A stretch of 64,000 nucleotides of DNA, from assembly GCA_963277665.1 (NCBI GenBank), contig OY728143.1, positions 229,949,591 through 230,013,590 of the forward strand, given 5' to 3'. Each line of letters opens with the position of its first letter. Positions within the stretch are counted from its first letter, which is position 1. Under the pieces are notes generated by a model. That model did no database searches and had not been told where the DNA came from. It worked only from the letters and a program-made list of their open reading frames with translations. The translations under genes and the position numbers were made by a program. This document shows positions 12,310-24,200 of this stretch, one piece after another. This stretch comes from Viscum album (lineage: Eukaryota > Streptophyta > Magnoliopsida > Santalales > Viscaceae).

Positions 12310-13699
12310 TTTTCTCTAAATAATGATTATTCAAGATGATTTTTTCATCCCTAAAGCACTGTAATCAAATTCAACAAATCAGAAAATCCACAAATATAAA
12401 AAATATATTTGTTATGTGTTTTGAGAAAAAAAAATTATTACATGATATGATAATTACAAAAATGAATAATCCTTAATAATATGAAAAAAATACATTAACA
12501 TCATTAATTTAATAGTAATACCCAAAGATCAACATAGATTATTCAAAAAATAACTATCCATAAATTTATTAAAAAAATACTATAGAATGACATTGAAACC
12601 CAAAAATATGGAGGATTTATTAACATAGTCAACCAAGATAAATTTTATATCTATCAACAAAAACATCATCAATCAATAAATATTTCATATGCCAAAAATG
12701 TAATTTCAGAAATTTCAGAATTTCATGTTATGATAACAATTTGTATACATATAAAAATTGATCTAAATCTATAATAAAATCATATATTCATCCAATATAA
12801 AATTCAAACATTATTTATGAAATAAAATCCCATAGATTCATGTTTACGTTAATCTTGTAATGCTCCCCATGATTGTAGTGATCATCTTAAAAAATGATAT
12901 TACTCACTGAATAATTTTCTAATCACATGGTTATGTATGTGATAAAACATATATTCCCGAAATTAACACTACCTTTATCCATCAATTATTTTAGATAATC
13001 AAAAAACAAAATCAAACAAAATGGACATCATGTTGGCCAGTGGTAGGTGATTCAACATTTAAACCCTTCGGTTGTGGGGGAAACATCATGGCCTTCCCAG
13101 GTGAGATGTGTTGTTGCCTAAACTATGGTTTTTCCTTTTTTATAAAACAATATTCTTATATAATTCTTCATATAATCCCAGAAATTTGAGAACATTTGAA
13201 TAATAATCTTAATATATTAAAAACTATATATATTTTTTAGCCTCAAATGATATATAATAACATTAATTATTCATCCCAATATGTATTGAACCATAGATTT
13301 ATAAAAAATAATTGTCTTCAAAAATATCACTAGTCATCTTAAAATTTCATAACATAAAATCTAAAATGGGGTTTCTAAAAAATTGAAATTATGATCAACT
13401 ATAAATTATAAAACTGTGATGGTTTCCATAACCCTAAAGATAAACTCCAATAAACACATTATAGTCTAAAATGTTATCTAAAAACTTATTTGTTACCAAA
13501 TATAAGGAACAGACCATAAACATCACATGTTTAATAACATTAAACCATAATTTCACAAACATACATTACAAAATAATGTTTTTTATTATATTTTTAGAGA
13601 ATGAGGAAAAATGTTAATATTTTAAACTAATATATTCCAAGTGGAAACTTCTTCTCAATATCCTTTCTTTCAGAGATCTAAATCATTATAAATAAAATA
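12310..13699. other. AT-rich gene-free DNA, unassigned
   Basis: No coding motif or convincing repeat partner was found. One less AT-rich island stands out at 13021-13115 (contains CCCTTCGGTTGTGGGGG); the rest is poly-A/T-rich with stops in all frames. It probably contains older decayed transposon sequence, but nothing here proves that. Confidence 0.4.
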
Positions 13700-16600
13700 A
13701 CTTTTCATTTCATGAAAAATGTTCACAATTATTTTCTTCACCTCATCCTTTTATATAAACTTCTTTCAGACTTTGTGGAAAAAATTAATATATATCATGT
13801 GATCTAAAAATTATCATAAAGGGATATAAAAGAATGAGATCTATTAGACTAGTAAAAATCATAGAAATCCTTTATATTCTTACCTTTAACACATTAATCA
13901 TTGAACTTAGTGATTATGTCATTTGTATATAATAAAATAAATATTTTTCTCATCAAAAAAATTTAAATCCCATAGAAATCATAGATAAAACATTTTTAAA
14001 ACATGTTGAATCATTGTCGTAACCCTAAAAGTTACAAATAAAATAAACCCCATAGATATTATTTGGAAAACCATCACAATATATTCCATAAACTCTTAGT
14101 AGAATCCTAAATAGTGAACTTTTTCTTACATTTTTAATAACCTCCGTAGTATATTTCATAATCTACAAAAAAACCAAAATAGTTACATTTGACCCATTTT
14201 ACAATGTATTATGGAGATATAATAGGTACACCCACATTGGGTTTATCATATAACCCCAATCGTCATAAATAATTACCAATAACCATAGAATATTACATAA
14301 AATATTACTTCATAAATACACTCATTGATGACAATGTCCTTTAAATTTTTAAATCAATTCATAAAATCAAAAAAATATTCAATTATTAAAGAAACCATTT
14401 TATTTGATTAAAATAATGAAACAATATAATGGAAACTTCAAATAACTATTAATTAATGTTATTTATAAATTTATCTCATGTAATATTAGTTAAAAAACAT
14501 CCCTTCATCATTTTTTCAAAAAAGTCACAGAGTTCCACTTTTAGAAAGAAAACAAAAAAGATTCCTTTCATACAATTGTGAAAAAAGTAAAATATGGGTA
14601 AATATTAATTTAATAATAATAGGGGAATATTAAAAACATTCAAAAAACATTTTTAGAAAATATGTATATTGAAAAAATAATTTTTTAAGGGAAGCATTAA
14701 AAATATGACTTCTACAAGAAAATCCATTTCCATAAGTATGGAACGTCACATACAATATTGATATTCTTGAAAAATAAAATTTTGTTAATTATATACTTAT
14801 TTGGAAAAAAAATTAATGTTTATTATTCATTTTATTTCACTTATTATCATTTTATAAAAATTATTTATCTATTTAAGTTCATGTCGGACGTTTTGATGAT
14901 ACTCGATTCGTAAGTCCAAAACAACCCCTCAAAGTCAACTATGTTAACAAAAAAATTGAATTAAATAAACTCTAAAATAACGTTAGAAAAATATTTATAA
15001 TATTTATACATAAATTATCCTGTTAAATCCAATCACAAATACTTATTATTAAATATAAAATATGATACAATGATGGAGATTGTAGGGTGTTTGCACACAT
15101 GAGTAACGTTCCATTTTTCAATGATCATTATTGAATGAAGGTAAATATTATTTTATCATTTAATATTAATATTTATATAATATATATCAATTTATTAATT
15201 TAAATTTACATAAATGTATCTTACATGTGTTCTAGTGACGTAAAAAAAACTGCCTCACTTTGTAGAGGTGGTAGTCCACACATAATCACAAACAATGTTA
15301 TCATTTTAAATTTATGGAAAGGCTATAACTTAAATGATAAAATAAAATTTTGTAATAGTAAATAATTCATAATTATAATATAAAACATTACATCAATTAT
15401 TACATTATATCTTTGGTGATGGTGATGGAAAAAAAATTGCATTTGTTCGTGAGGTTGTGGTCTTCCATATACACAAGTGTGGATTTATTTTCCCATTTGA
15501 TGGAAGATAAGATACATAAAGTTTTCTACATTAACATGAATATATTATTATCTATAAAATACTGTTTTTAGTAAATAATAATTATTGAATAATGTTTTAG
15601 GGATGAGGAAAAAGAAAAAAATCAAACCATGCAGATAAAAACTAAACCTCTTTTTTGGAAAACCTCTTTGGATTAACACCATAAGACCTCTATGATTTTT
15701 GTTATACCTAACCCATGTCTTATATAATTATACTATATATTTTTGAAATTAATATTTTAAGGTTTTATCTAATAAAAATGGGTTATTATGTGTGAACAAA
15801 TGCGGAGAACATGTTCCCTTTTATAAGATAAGGGAGGGGTACACTTTTAAATTCTCATAATATTAATTCAATATAAAATAATTTCAAACTATAAATAGGT
15901 AAAATGTTATTTATATTTAATATAATATGTTTATGGGTATAAATACCCTCATATAAAAAACTAATAATGATTATATACTATTTATACCCTGATTATTCGT
16001 TTTTAACCCAAATTTATCCTCTAAACTCTTACCGTGAAAACATGTATTTTTACACCATGAGGGTTAATATAGTTATTATAAGATGAAAAAACCCATAAAT
16101 AGAACATGCATGATATTTTAAAACAAATAATTAAAAATTATATCAATTTAATATTTTTATTAATTTTATATAATTTAATAAAATATTATTTACTATAAAA
16201 TATCCATAGTGTCTATTTTGATAAATATTAATTAATTTTGCATTAAAAATATAAATACCAAAACATAAATAAGAAATAAATATATTATTATATCCCTATA
16301 ATTTCATTAAAATATATAAAATTATTTTAACGAAATATTTTTTTTAAATAAAAGTTATTTTTTTTAAAATTTTATTTATATAATTTTTTACATTACATGA
16401 AAAATTATTGCACCAACATTTTGAAAGAATATAGGGTAATTATTATTTAACAAAAATTAATATTAAATAACCATGGTAAATATAAATAATTTATATTTAA
16501 AAATAATAATTATTTGAATTTATATCTTCTATAATATACAATGTTAAAGATATTTTCAATATTAAAAACAAGAGCATGATGTACTTGACTATTTCATTGA

Positions 16601-17196
16601 AAAATAATATAATTGTAATATTACCATTCAAATGGCCATAAAATTCCACATAAAAATCATGGATGAATATGGATGAAATATACTAATAAAAAAATGTGGA
16701 AATGTTTATCGTCACTTCATTGTTATTATCATTTTATTTTTAATCAAAACTATATGATTTACCCTTACCATTGTAAAAAAAAATTACTATAATTTCTAAT
16801 CATAGATAAGAATATATAAGGAAACTATTTATCAAATTTGGACCCAAATATTTCATATATGGAGTAAATGTTTCTATATTGAACTCAAATAAGTGGAATA
16901 ATTTTATTTAAAATAAATTTTGCAAAACCCAATGAAATCAATTTTCTTGAAAAAACATTTTAAGCCGAAATATGTACTTATACCAAAAGAACTTATTCAT
17001 ATTATTAAAAAATAAAAAAATTACATTATATATATAAAGATTAATTTTATTATTTTTTGTTCATATTTTAATCATATGGGTATGTTTTAATATAATTAAA
17101 ATGGCAGTTTAATGAAAAATGGAAGATTTCAATATTCACTGAAAAATTAATTTTTCTAGAAAATTAAGAAAAATTAATTCAAATATAATTATTACA
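13700..17196 (-). mobile_element. Decayed minus-strand LTR relic of the 1-3459 family
   Basis: Landmarks of the 1-3459 LTR recur at a constant offset of about 13730. These are three stem-loop cores (15084, 15265, 15451), the TATA region CCCTTTTATAAGATAAGGGAGGGG at about 15817-15840 and, further on, ATACCCTCATATAAAAAACT at about 15944, matching ATACCCATACAATTAG at 2221. The predicted LTR start falls near 17196, where ATTATTACA could be a decayed TGTTACA terminus. Outer boundaries are predictions from the offset; similarity is clear only at about 15050-16000. No coding domain is attached. Confidence 0.5.
15817..15829 (-). promoter_or_regulatory. TATA box in decayed LTR relic
   Basis: The minus strand reads TCTTATAAAAGGG. 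It sits at the same distance from the stem-loop cores as the TATA box at 2091-2103, with similar flanks (CCCTCCC just upstream on the minus strand). It is probably no longer functional given the decay around it. Confidence 0.45.
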
Positions 17197-20100
17197 TGAT
17201 GAAACAAAAAAAATGAATTTCACTTCCAAATATAAATTTTATAAAAATTATAGAAATAATTATAATTTACACAGATAAAAAAAGAAAAAATAATTTTTAA
17301 AAAATAATTATTTTTGATAAATAGAATGACGATATAAAAAATTGTGTGATTTTATTCTAATATCGTTCCAATAAAATAATTTTGAATTAGAACATTATAT
17401 TTATATCATAAATTATTTTTTCCTTCTTATACTCAACTTTTTAATTTTTAGATTATAACTTTCACCACTATATAATAATATTTTGTTGTTTGTATATGTT
17501 TGGTGTGGCATATCTTGTACAAAATCAAACATAGTTTTTCTTTTTAGAATAACATGATTTTAAAAAAAAAATTTATGTGATGTTTTTTAAGGTGGATAAT
17601 GATATTTTGGGAGATTGTTTTTTGGATTTAAGAAAATTTAAACAATAATTTTTACATGAAATGTTATTTCTAATGAAATATATTATACCTATAGGGATGT
17701 AATATAAAATTTATGAGATAAACATTGAGTTAATAACTTTTATTGATGATATTATTTTTATATAGTTTTATCTATCTATCAAAATTAATTTCATTTTGTG
17801 GAAATTTTGTTGTGAGTGAATACATATTATAGGTAGGACACTTTAAGGTTGATTTAATTTATTTGGAGATAAATTTTAAATTATTATTTGAGAAATTCAT
17901 GAACAAATAAATCTTGCATATGTGATTATTTTATGAGAATTTGGTGTTATCAGTAAGTTTAAAATATGGAGGTATTATTTCTTCTTAAGAAATTTTATTC
18001 CTTTAGGGAGTTATCTTATCTTATTCCAACCATTATGGTTTCACTTACAATATATATACAAGAGAAAGGACATGTTATCATTTTATGAAATTATGTCATT
18101 TATTAGAATAAATTTTTGAGATTTAAAGTATAAAACATTCCTCTTGAATCCTTATTATTTGATTAAAAAGATAAGATTATGGTATAAATTTATTAAAGGA
18201 TAAAATTATACCAGTCATGTAAATGTTCTTTTTCTTTTAGTCTACATGGTTGAATAATTCTACAACTATAGCTAAAAGGATCATGAAACAAAGAATTTAT
18301 CCTTTTAAATTCTATTAAAATGAATTAATCCGAATTCCACAACTCTTTTTATTTAATGTTTTGTGATAATTTACTTTCTCATAATCAGTCACCTTCTCCT
18401 GATCAATGATCTCTCCCACTCTCCGTCACTATTTCAATATTTTTCTTTTCTTCCATGTATATATTATCACTTCAAACTTATTTTTTCCTATTTTAAAACA
18501 TATTATGTGTAATATCATATAAACATTGTACTTCCCATTATATGTTTTCAAAATAATTTTTTATTATCCCTTTTTATGATGTGGGATTTGAATAAAGGTA
18601 TTTCAAAATGAAAACCATTTATTATTCCGATCGAGTTCAAAATAACAAGGTTGAAATTACCGAAAGGGGGTATGGAAATATCCCATGATTCTATAATGGA
18701 TTAATATATTTAATAGTATAAAATATTTCAATATAAAGAATAAATAAACCAAAGAATATATTTATTTAAATATTATCATTATAAGAAATACATTAAATTA
18801 TAATGTATGAATAAGTTAAACAATATTTGGAGGTACATATGAATGTCCTAATCAAGAAAAATGTATTGATTAATGAAAAGGAAATAATATTTCTATAATA
18901 AATACATTTTATTCTTCAATGAAATTTCTAATTAAAAATGTTTTTTATTATTTTTTTTTAGAATTTTATCATTTTTTGAATAGTGAATAATACTAAATTT
19001 TAATAAAAACAGTATATTATATTAATGTATTAAAAATTTAAAATAATATTTTGGAATATTTATAATATTTAATTACAATATTAGGTTTTAAAATAGATAA
19101 TATATGGTTTTCAAAGAGTACTCTACTTGAATTTATAGTTATAGAAATTATATTATAAAAAGATTATTTTTCTAAAAAACAATTTTTCATTGCATTTTTT
19201 AGGTTTGATTTTAAATTAAATTCTAGCAGTTGTATGTTTTGAATAATGGAAAAGTGATTCCATATTTCGCATCATTATGACAACATTCAGAAATTGGTAC
19301 TTTTTTTGTCAGTATGAATAGTAAGCATACTAATTTTTGTTTCCTTGGAAAAGGTTATGTCAGATAAATAGGGTATCAAAAACAAATTATAAGGAAATTA
19401 ATATGAACCTAACAGTTTGTTTAATATTATTGGACGATCCCATTTCATCAATACTCATCCAAGATTTAGTTATATATCATTATTTCAATTTCAATGTAAT
19501 TAGAAGATTTAGAATATTTATAGTAATGAAAAGGAAAAAAATTTCACTATAGTGTTTAATATGTATAAAATTTTTAAAATGGGGATTACCATATGTCATG
19601 TTTTGATATAAATATTATTTAGAAAAAAAATTATTTATCCTCAAAATGATATGTTATTTTTAATTTTTAGTTAATAAACAATTACTTTAATTTCTTATAA
19701 AACACTGATGGATTAATTATTAAATTAATTGGAAATGAAACTAAATAACATTAAAAATATTATAACTCGTATAATATGAAAGAAATAATATTACACTAGA
19801 AATTGATAGATATAATAAACTATTTAGTGATTTATTAAAATATTTTATTCTGTCATATATTATTGTATTGATGTTATGAAAAGAAAAGTAAACAATTAGT
19901 TCTAAAATTGTAGTTATTGGTACATTATTAAAATCAAATTTTATTAAATAAAATAATTTTTTTTAAAAATATATATTCATCCATGTGATGAGAATATGGT
20001 TTCATTTATCAAATATAGTCCATATATAAAACTGTTTCCATTTATTATTAATATATTGAACCTCAAAGTGTAAAAAACATGGTTTTCACTATAAGTGTGA

Positions 20101-20249
20101 AAATAGTTAATTTTTAAAATAAATGATATGTGTAAACACATAGTTCAAACATTTTAAAATTTAAATGAATGATATTATTTAGACTCATAAAAACATTATA
20201 TTATAATCACATAAATTTGGATCTATATGGATATAAAAATATATTCACA
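17197..20249. other. AT-rich gene-free DNA, unassigned
   Basis: Long A/T-dominated sequence with no recognised coding motif on either strand. A 71-residue ORF at 19337-19552 has no family resemblance that I can see. The right part may be the upstream half of the plus-strand LTR relic whose TATA-equivalent lies near 20290, but similarity is too weak to draw a boundary. Confidence 0.4.
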
Positions 20250-21060
20250 ATCATTTTTTATTTTATGAAATTCTTAAAATACACATTCCCTCTCTAATAA
20301 ATTGGTATATCCCATTCCTATTTCATCACACTTAATGAAACTTTTTACCACAATATCCTTTAAAACCACCATTCCAAAAATACCTCTTAGATTATAGAGG
20401 TTATTTTTTTAGTAGAATACCAACCTCATACAGTTTAAGGTTTAATACAAAGGACTTTTTCGGAAAAATAGGTATGAAACATAAAAAAATCTTTAAATAT
20501 CTTCACCCACACCATTAAAATATTATTATACCTTGATGAGAAAATAAAATAAAATTATACCAAATATTATGATTTTAGTTCTTTCTAATTTCATAAACTA
20601 TATCCATCTCTATTATCCATCAAATGGGAATGAAATCAAAGGTTTGTGTGTTTGGGGGATTACCGGCTCCCCAACTGATATAATTCCTTTTCCATCACCA
20701 CATATCAAAAACGGTATTAATTATGAGATTTAATTTTATATACGATTATAATGAATTATTTATCATTCAAAAAATAATATATATAGTTTACTTTATTACC
20801 TTTTAATTCACTCAAAATGATTAGTGAGTCACACATATGTTCAGACTTCAACATCCATTAAGCGATGTGATTATTTTTTCATCACCTCATCACATGGATG
20901 ATATATAAAAGTATTTATAATGAAATAATATCGTTTATATGATATAATTTAAATTTTATAATAAAAAAAAACAATACTTATCATCTTTTGGTATTTATCA
21001 TTGAAAATATGATACATTAATCATGCATACGTATAGCCTACCGTCTCACAGATTGTAACA
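20250..21060 (+). mobile_element. Decayed plus-strand LTR relic of the same family
   Basis: Stem-loop cores in plus orientation end at about 20670 (ATTACCGGCTCCCC), about 20855 (weak) and 21047 (TAGCCTACCGTCTCAC), steps of about 185 and 192 bp. About 375 bp before the first is ATTCTTAAAATACACATTCC followed by CTCTCTAATAAATTGG, which aligns with the reverse complement of the TATA region at 2091-2140. Spacing and order therefore match a plus-strand copy of the LTR seen at 1-3459. The ends are not defined. Confidence 0.45.
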
Positions 21061-22543
21061 GAGTTAATTTTTCATAATGATATTTAAGGAATTGTTTTAA
21101 AAATAATTTTTTTTATAAAAAATATAAATATTTCATGATTAAAATTTTAGGTATGATTTAATAATGACCCCTTTTAACAATGATCAACTCAATGAAGCTA
21201 TTTTTATATTAATGACTGATTGTTCTCAAAGTACATTGTTTGTAATTAACTAACTAATTAATTAACTATATAATCATGATAGATGAAGTAAATTGTTTTA
21301 TAAAGTATTCTATAAAATAAAATTATTAGTAAATCAAAAAGTTGATATGACTTTATTATATAAACGGTAATGGCCATACATGGAATGTGTGTACATGAGG
21401 TAATTGATTTCATCTCAGTTTACTTTCATTAAGATATTTTTTACTCTAAAGTTAATTTATTATACATGGTGTATATAGATCCAATTTTAAATGTAATATA
21501 AATATTTATTCATCATTTATAATATTTTATATTTCAATTTTAAAATTTGTATTTAATTTGATTTTGCATGAAATCTAACTTGTGGTAAAATGAATCTTAC
21601 CTCAATTTACTTTCATTGGGTTACACCTATTTTTAATTAAATATAATATTATATGATTATTTAGGAATGGATATATAAACTATTATTTTATTTATTTCCA
21701 CAATATTTTTTTGAATTTATAATTCGTAGACAAAATATCTCTTATGAATAATTCCCAATTCAATGATATGATTTCTATATGGGATATTCATCTGAAATTC
21801 TATTTCCTAAAGAAATATGGTGATGTTAAGAACATAAATTTTTTTATGGTGTGAATATAGTTTCCATTTGAAATCATATATCATGAACCTCCTTAAGTTT
21901 ATGATATAATAAATTTCATTTGATTTTATTATTTCATGACCTTATGATTTTAGAGTTAACAAAATGGGAAAAGATTTTTATTGTAATATATTTTCCTTTT
22001 GGGGTTGTTTATATTCAAGGTGACATTGGGGGACATTATAATATATTATTTAAATCAACAAAAAAGAATTTTTTATCCATTATTTACACATTTGGTTTTC
22101 ATTTCTTAATTCTACTTCCACCCTTATTGATTAACAAAACATCAATAATGCATTTTGTTAGTGATACTGATCTCGTATCATTTTTTAAAACAAAAATCAT
22201 TATTTTCCATATCTTTTTTTTCTGATATTTATTTGAATATGTTAATTTCTGATAATAAATTATATATTAAATCTATTTCACATCATATTTGTACTTCTTT
22301 TAATTTTTTTTAAAAAATTGATTTTTAATAATGTTTTTTTAAAATTGGTAACATTTTAATCATATAAAAAAATGTCTAAAAAGTGAATTTATTTTGAAAA
22401 ACTAAAATATAAACAAGTTTTCTTTATTTCATGAAAACTATTTTCTTTGAATCAAACATTGAATGTTTCTAAGGTTATTTAAATTAAAATTGTATTCAAA
22501 ATATTTTGTAAATTTTTTTTAAAGATATTTTCAAAATGAAAAT
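21061..22543. other. AT-rich gene-free DNA, unassigned
   Basis: No coding motif recognised. The longest ORF (21920-22225, 101 residues, hydrophobic and AT-codon-rich) has no recognisable domain and lies in sequence that is A/T-dominated on both sides, so it is most likely chance. No primer-binding site is visible just left of 22544, so the LTR that starts there is solo, truncated or very decayed. Confidence 0.4.
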
Positions 22544-24200
22544 TGTACCTCCTCGACCCCAGTTACCTAGAGTCAGTGAATTATTACGTATCATTGGAAA
22601 GATAATAAAAGATTCAGTCTCAAAATACTGATTAGTTTAGTAGCCTTGGAAACAGAAGAAACATTCACAAGTCTTACATGACATCATAAAGTGAAAAACT
22701 ACAACAACATAGTATCCATAGTCCACACTCATATCCCCTCAGACAATCCCTGAAGGTCAGTCATGAAATACTTCTTCACATCCTGGAAAAAATAAAACAT
22801 GGAAAGGGGTGAGCTCAGATTCTCAGTAAGGACAACAATATAGCAGAAGCTTTCATAAATATGAATAAACATTAAAGTCAATGTATAACTAAAAAAAAGC
22901 CTTTTAAACTTGAAATTTTGTATAACATGGAAAAAATAAATTGAAATAATGCAATTTACTTATTCACATGGATATTCTACTAGTCTAATAATCACATGAA
23001 ATATCAGTAACCACTTTCATAATGATAGAATGCATAATGCCAGATTATCATAACCACATAGTCAAGGCCTTGTGCTAAGACTACAAATAAGATTTTGTCA
23101 AGGCCTTATGCCAAGACACTAGTTTATCTCATGAGACCTACCGATGCATCGAGGAGCTATAGCGGGCTCCACCCGTCACATACTAAGTCCAATGCATTCC
23201 TCATATGAAAAGGTTTAAACATTATACATAAACATTCCTATTAAAACTAGAATACACAATTTCAATAATTTATCCATAAACAATGAATGGTATAAAAATA
23301 ACATATCCACAGTCAAACATATCACAAAACCTTCAATACAGTATAGAAGTTTTGTATCATAATAAATCAACTTAAAATAATCTTAAAATCCTTCAAAGGA
23401 TTTTTACATAGATTAAATAAAAACTATTTGAGATAAATATCACTTTTTTGAAATCATTTAAAAGTCACATGATTATAAAATATAACATTTACATTGATCA
23501 AATAACCTCTCAACTATCCTCCCTTAATTCTAGAGTCCTTAATTTGGTTAGAAATCCAACCTAAGGAGTCCTTTTGATCAAATCAAAAGGAAGAACCCGA
23601 AGAAGAGGTAAAAATCTCACCACCTCTTTCAAGTTCCTTTCTTCTTCCACTTCCTTTTTCTTTGTTGTTTACATTCTAAAATAATAACTCTAGTATATTA
23701 TATATAATTTGATGTTATTATAAATATGTTAGAACCAAATTCATTATTATATCCATCCTTTGAATGAAATGTCACCATATGTGCGTATGTACGGCTTACC
23801 GCCTCCACGTCATGGTGTAATTTTTATTGAATGCATTATTATTTGGATGGGTATAATAATGATGTGTAATTGACATAAATAATAAATATAACATGATAAT
23901 GATTCTATATATATGATATACCATCCAATTATATATTATTTTAATATTAAAATAATGACATTGTCGCTCGTGCATACGTAAGGATTACCGTCTCCACGAA
24001 TGCGATAAGATTCATTCCCGATTGTATCCATTCAAGACTAATTTTCAATTAGACGATTAAAAATAATGTTTAAATACTTGATATAATTCTTGATATGAAT
24101 ATGATACATCCCATCCTACACAAATATGACTCATATAACAAACAATATAAAGGAAAATGAATCTGTTAACACCCGAAACAACGATAATAAAAAGATATTA
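22544..24200 (-). mobile_element. LTR fragment, second copy of the window-start LTR
   Basis: It starts at 22544 with TGTACCTCCTCGACCCC, so on the minus strand the LTR would end ...GGAGGTACA. From 22811 the sequence follows bases 1-450 closely: GAGCTC, CTCAGTAAGG, AAGCTTTCATAAAT, a paired AAGGCCT-x-GCCAAGAC motif, ATGCATCGAGGAGCTATAG and CCAATGCATTCCTCATATGA. Beyond about 23250 similarity fades, but two strong stem-loop cores occur at about 23798 and 23987. No PBS lies beyond 22544 and no opposite LTR end is seen, so a solo or truncated LTR is likely. The right boundary is approximate. Confidence 0.65.
23781..24001. repeat. Two stem-loop cassettes, 189 bp apart
   Basis: Cores read CGTATGTACGGCTTACCGCC (23784-23803) and CATACGTAAGGATTACCGTC (23973-23992). 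The second has perfect arms TCGTG (23968-23972) and CACGA (23995-23999). Against the cassette at 1343-1378 the first core is about 90 percent identical but in the opposite orientation relative to the flanking GAGCTC block. Confidence 0.6.

Noticed and set aside
21920..22225. 101-residue hydrophobic ORF as a possible membrane protein
   Set aside because: Composition is simply that of the AT-rich DNA; no start context, homologue or conserved motif is apparent.
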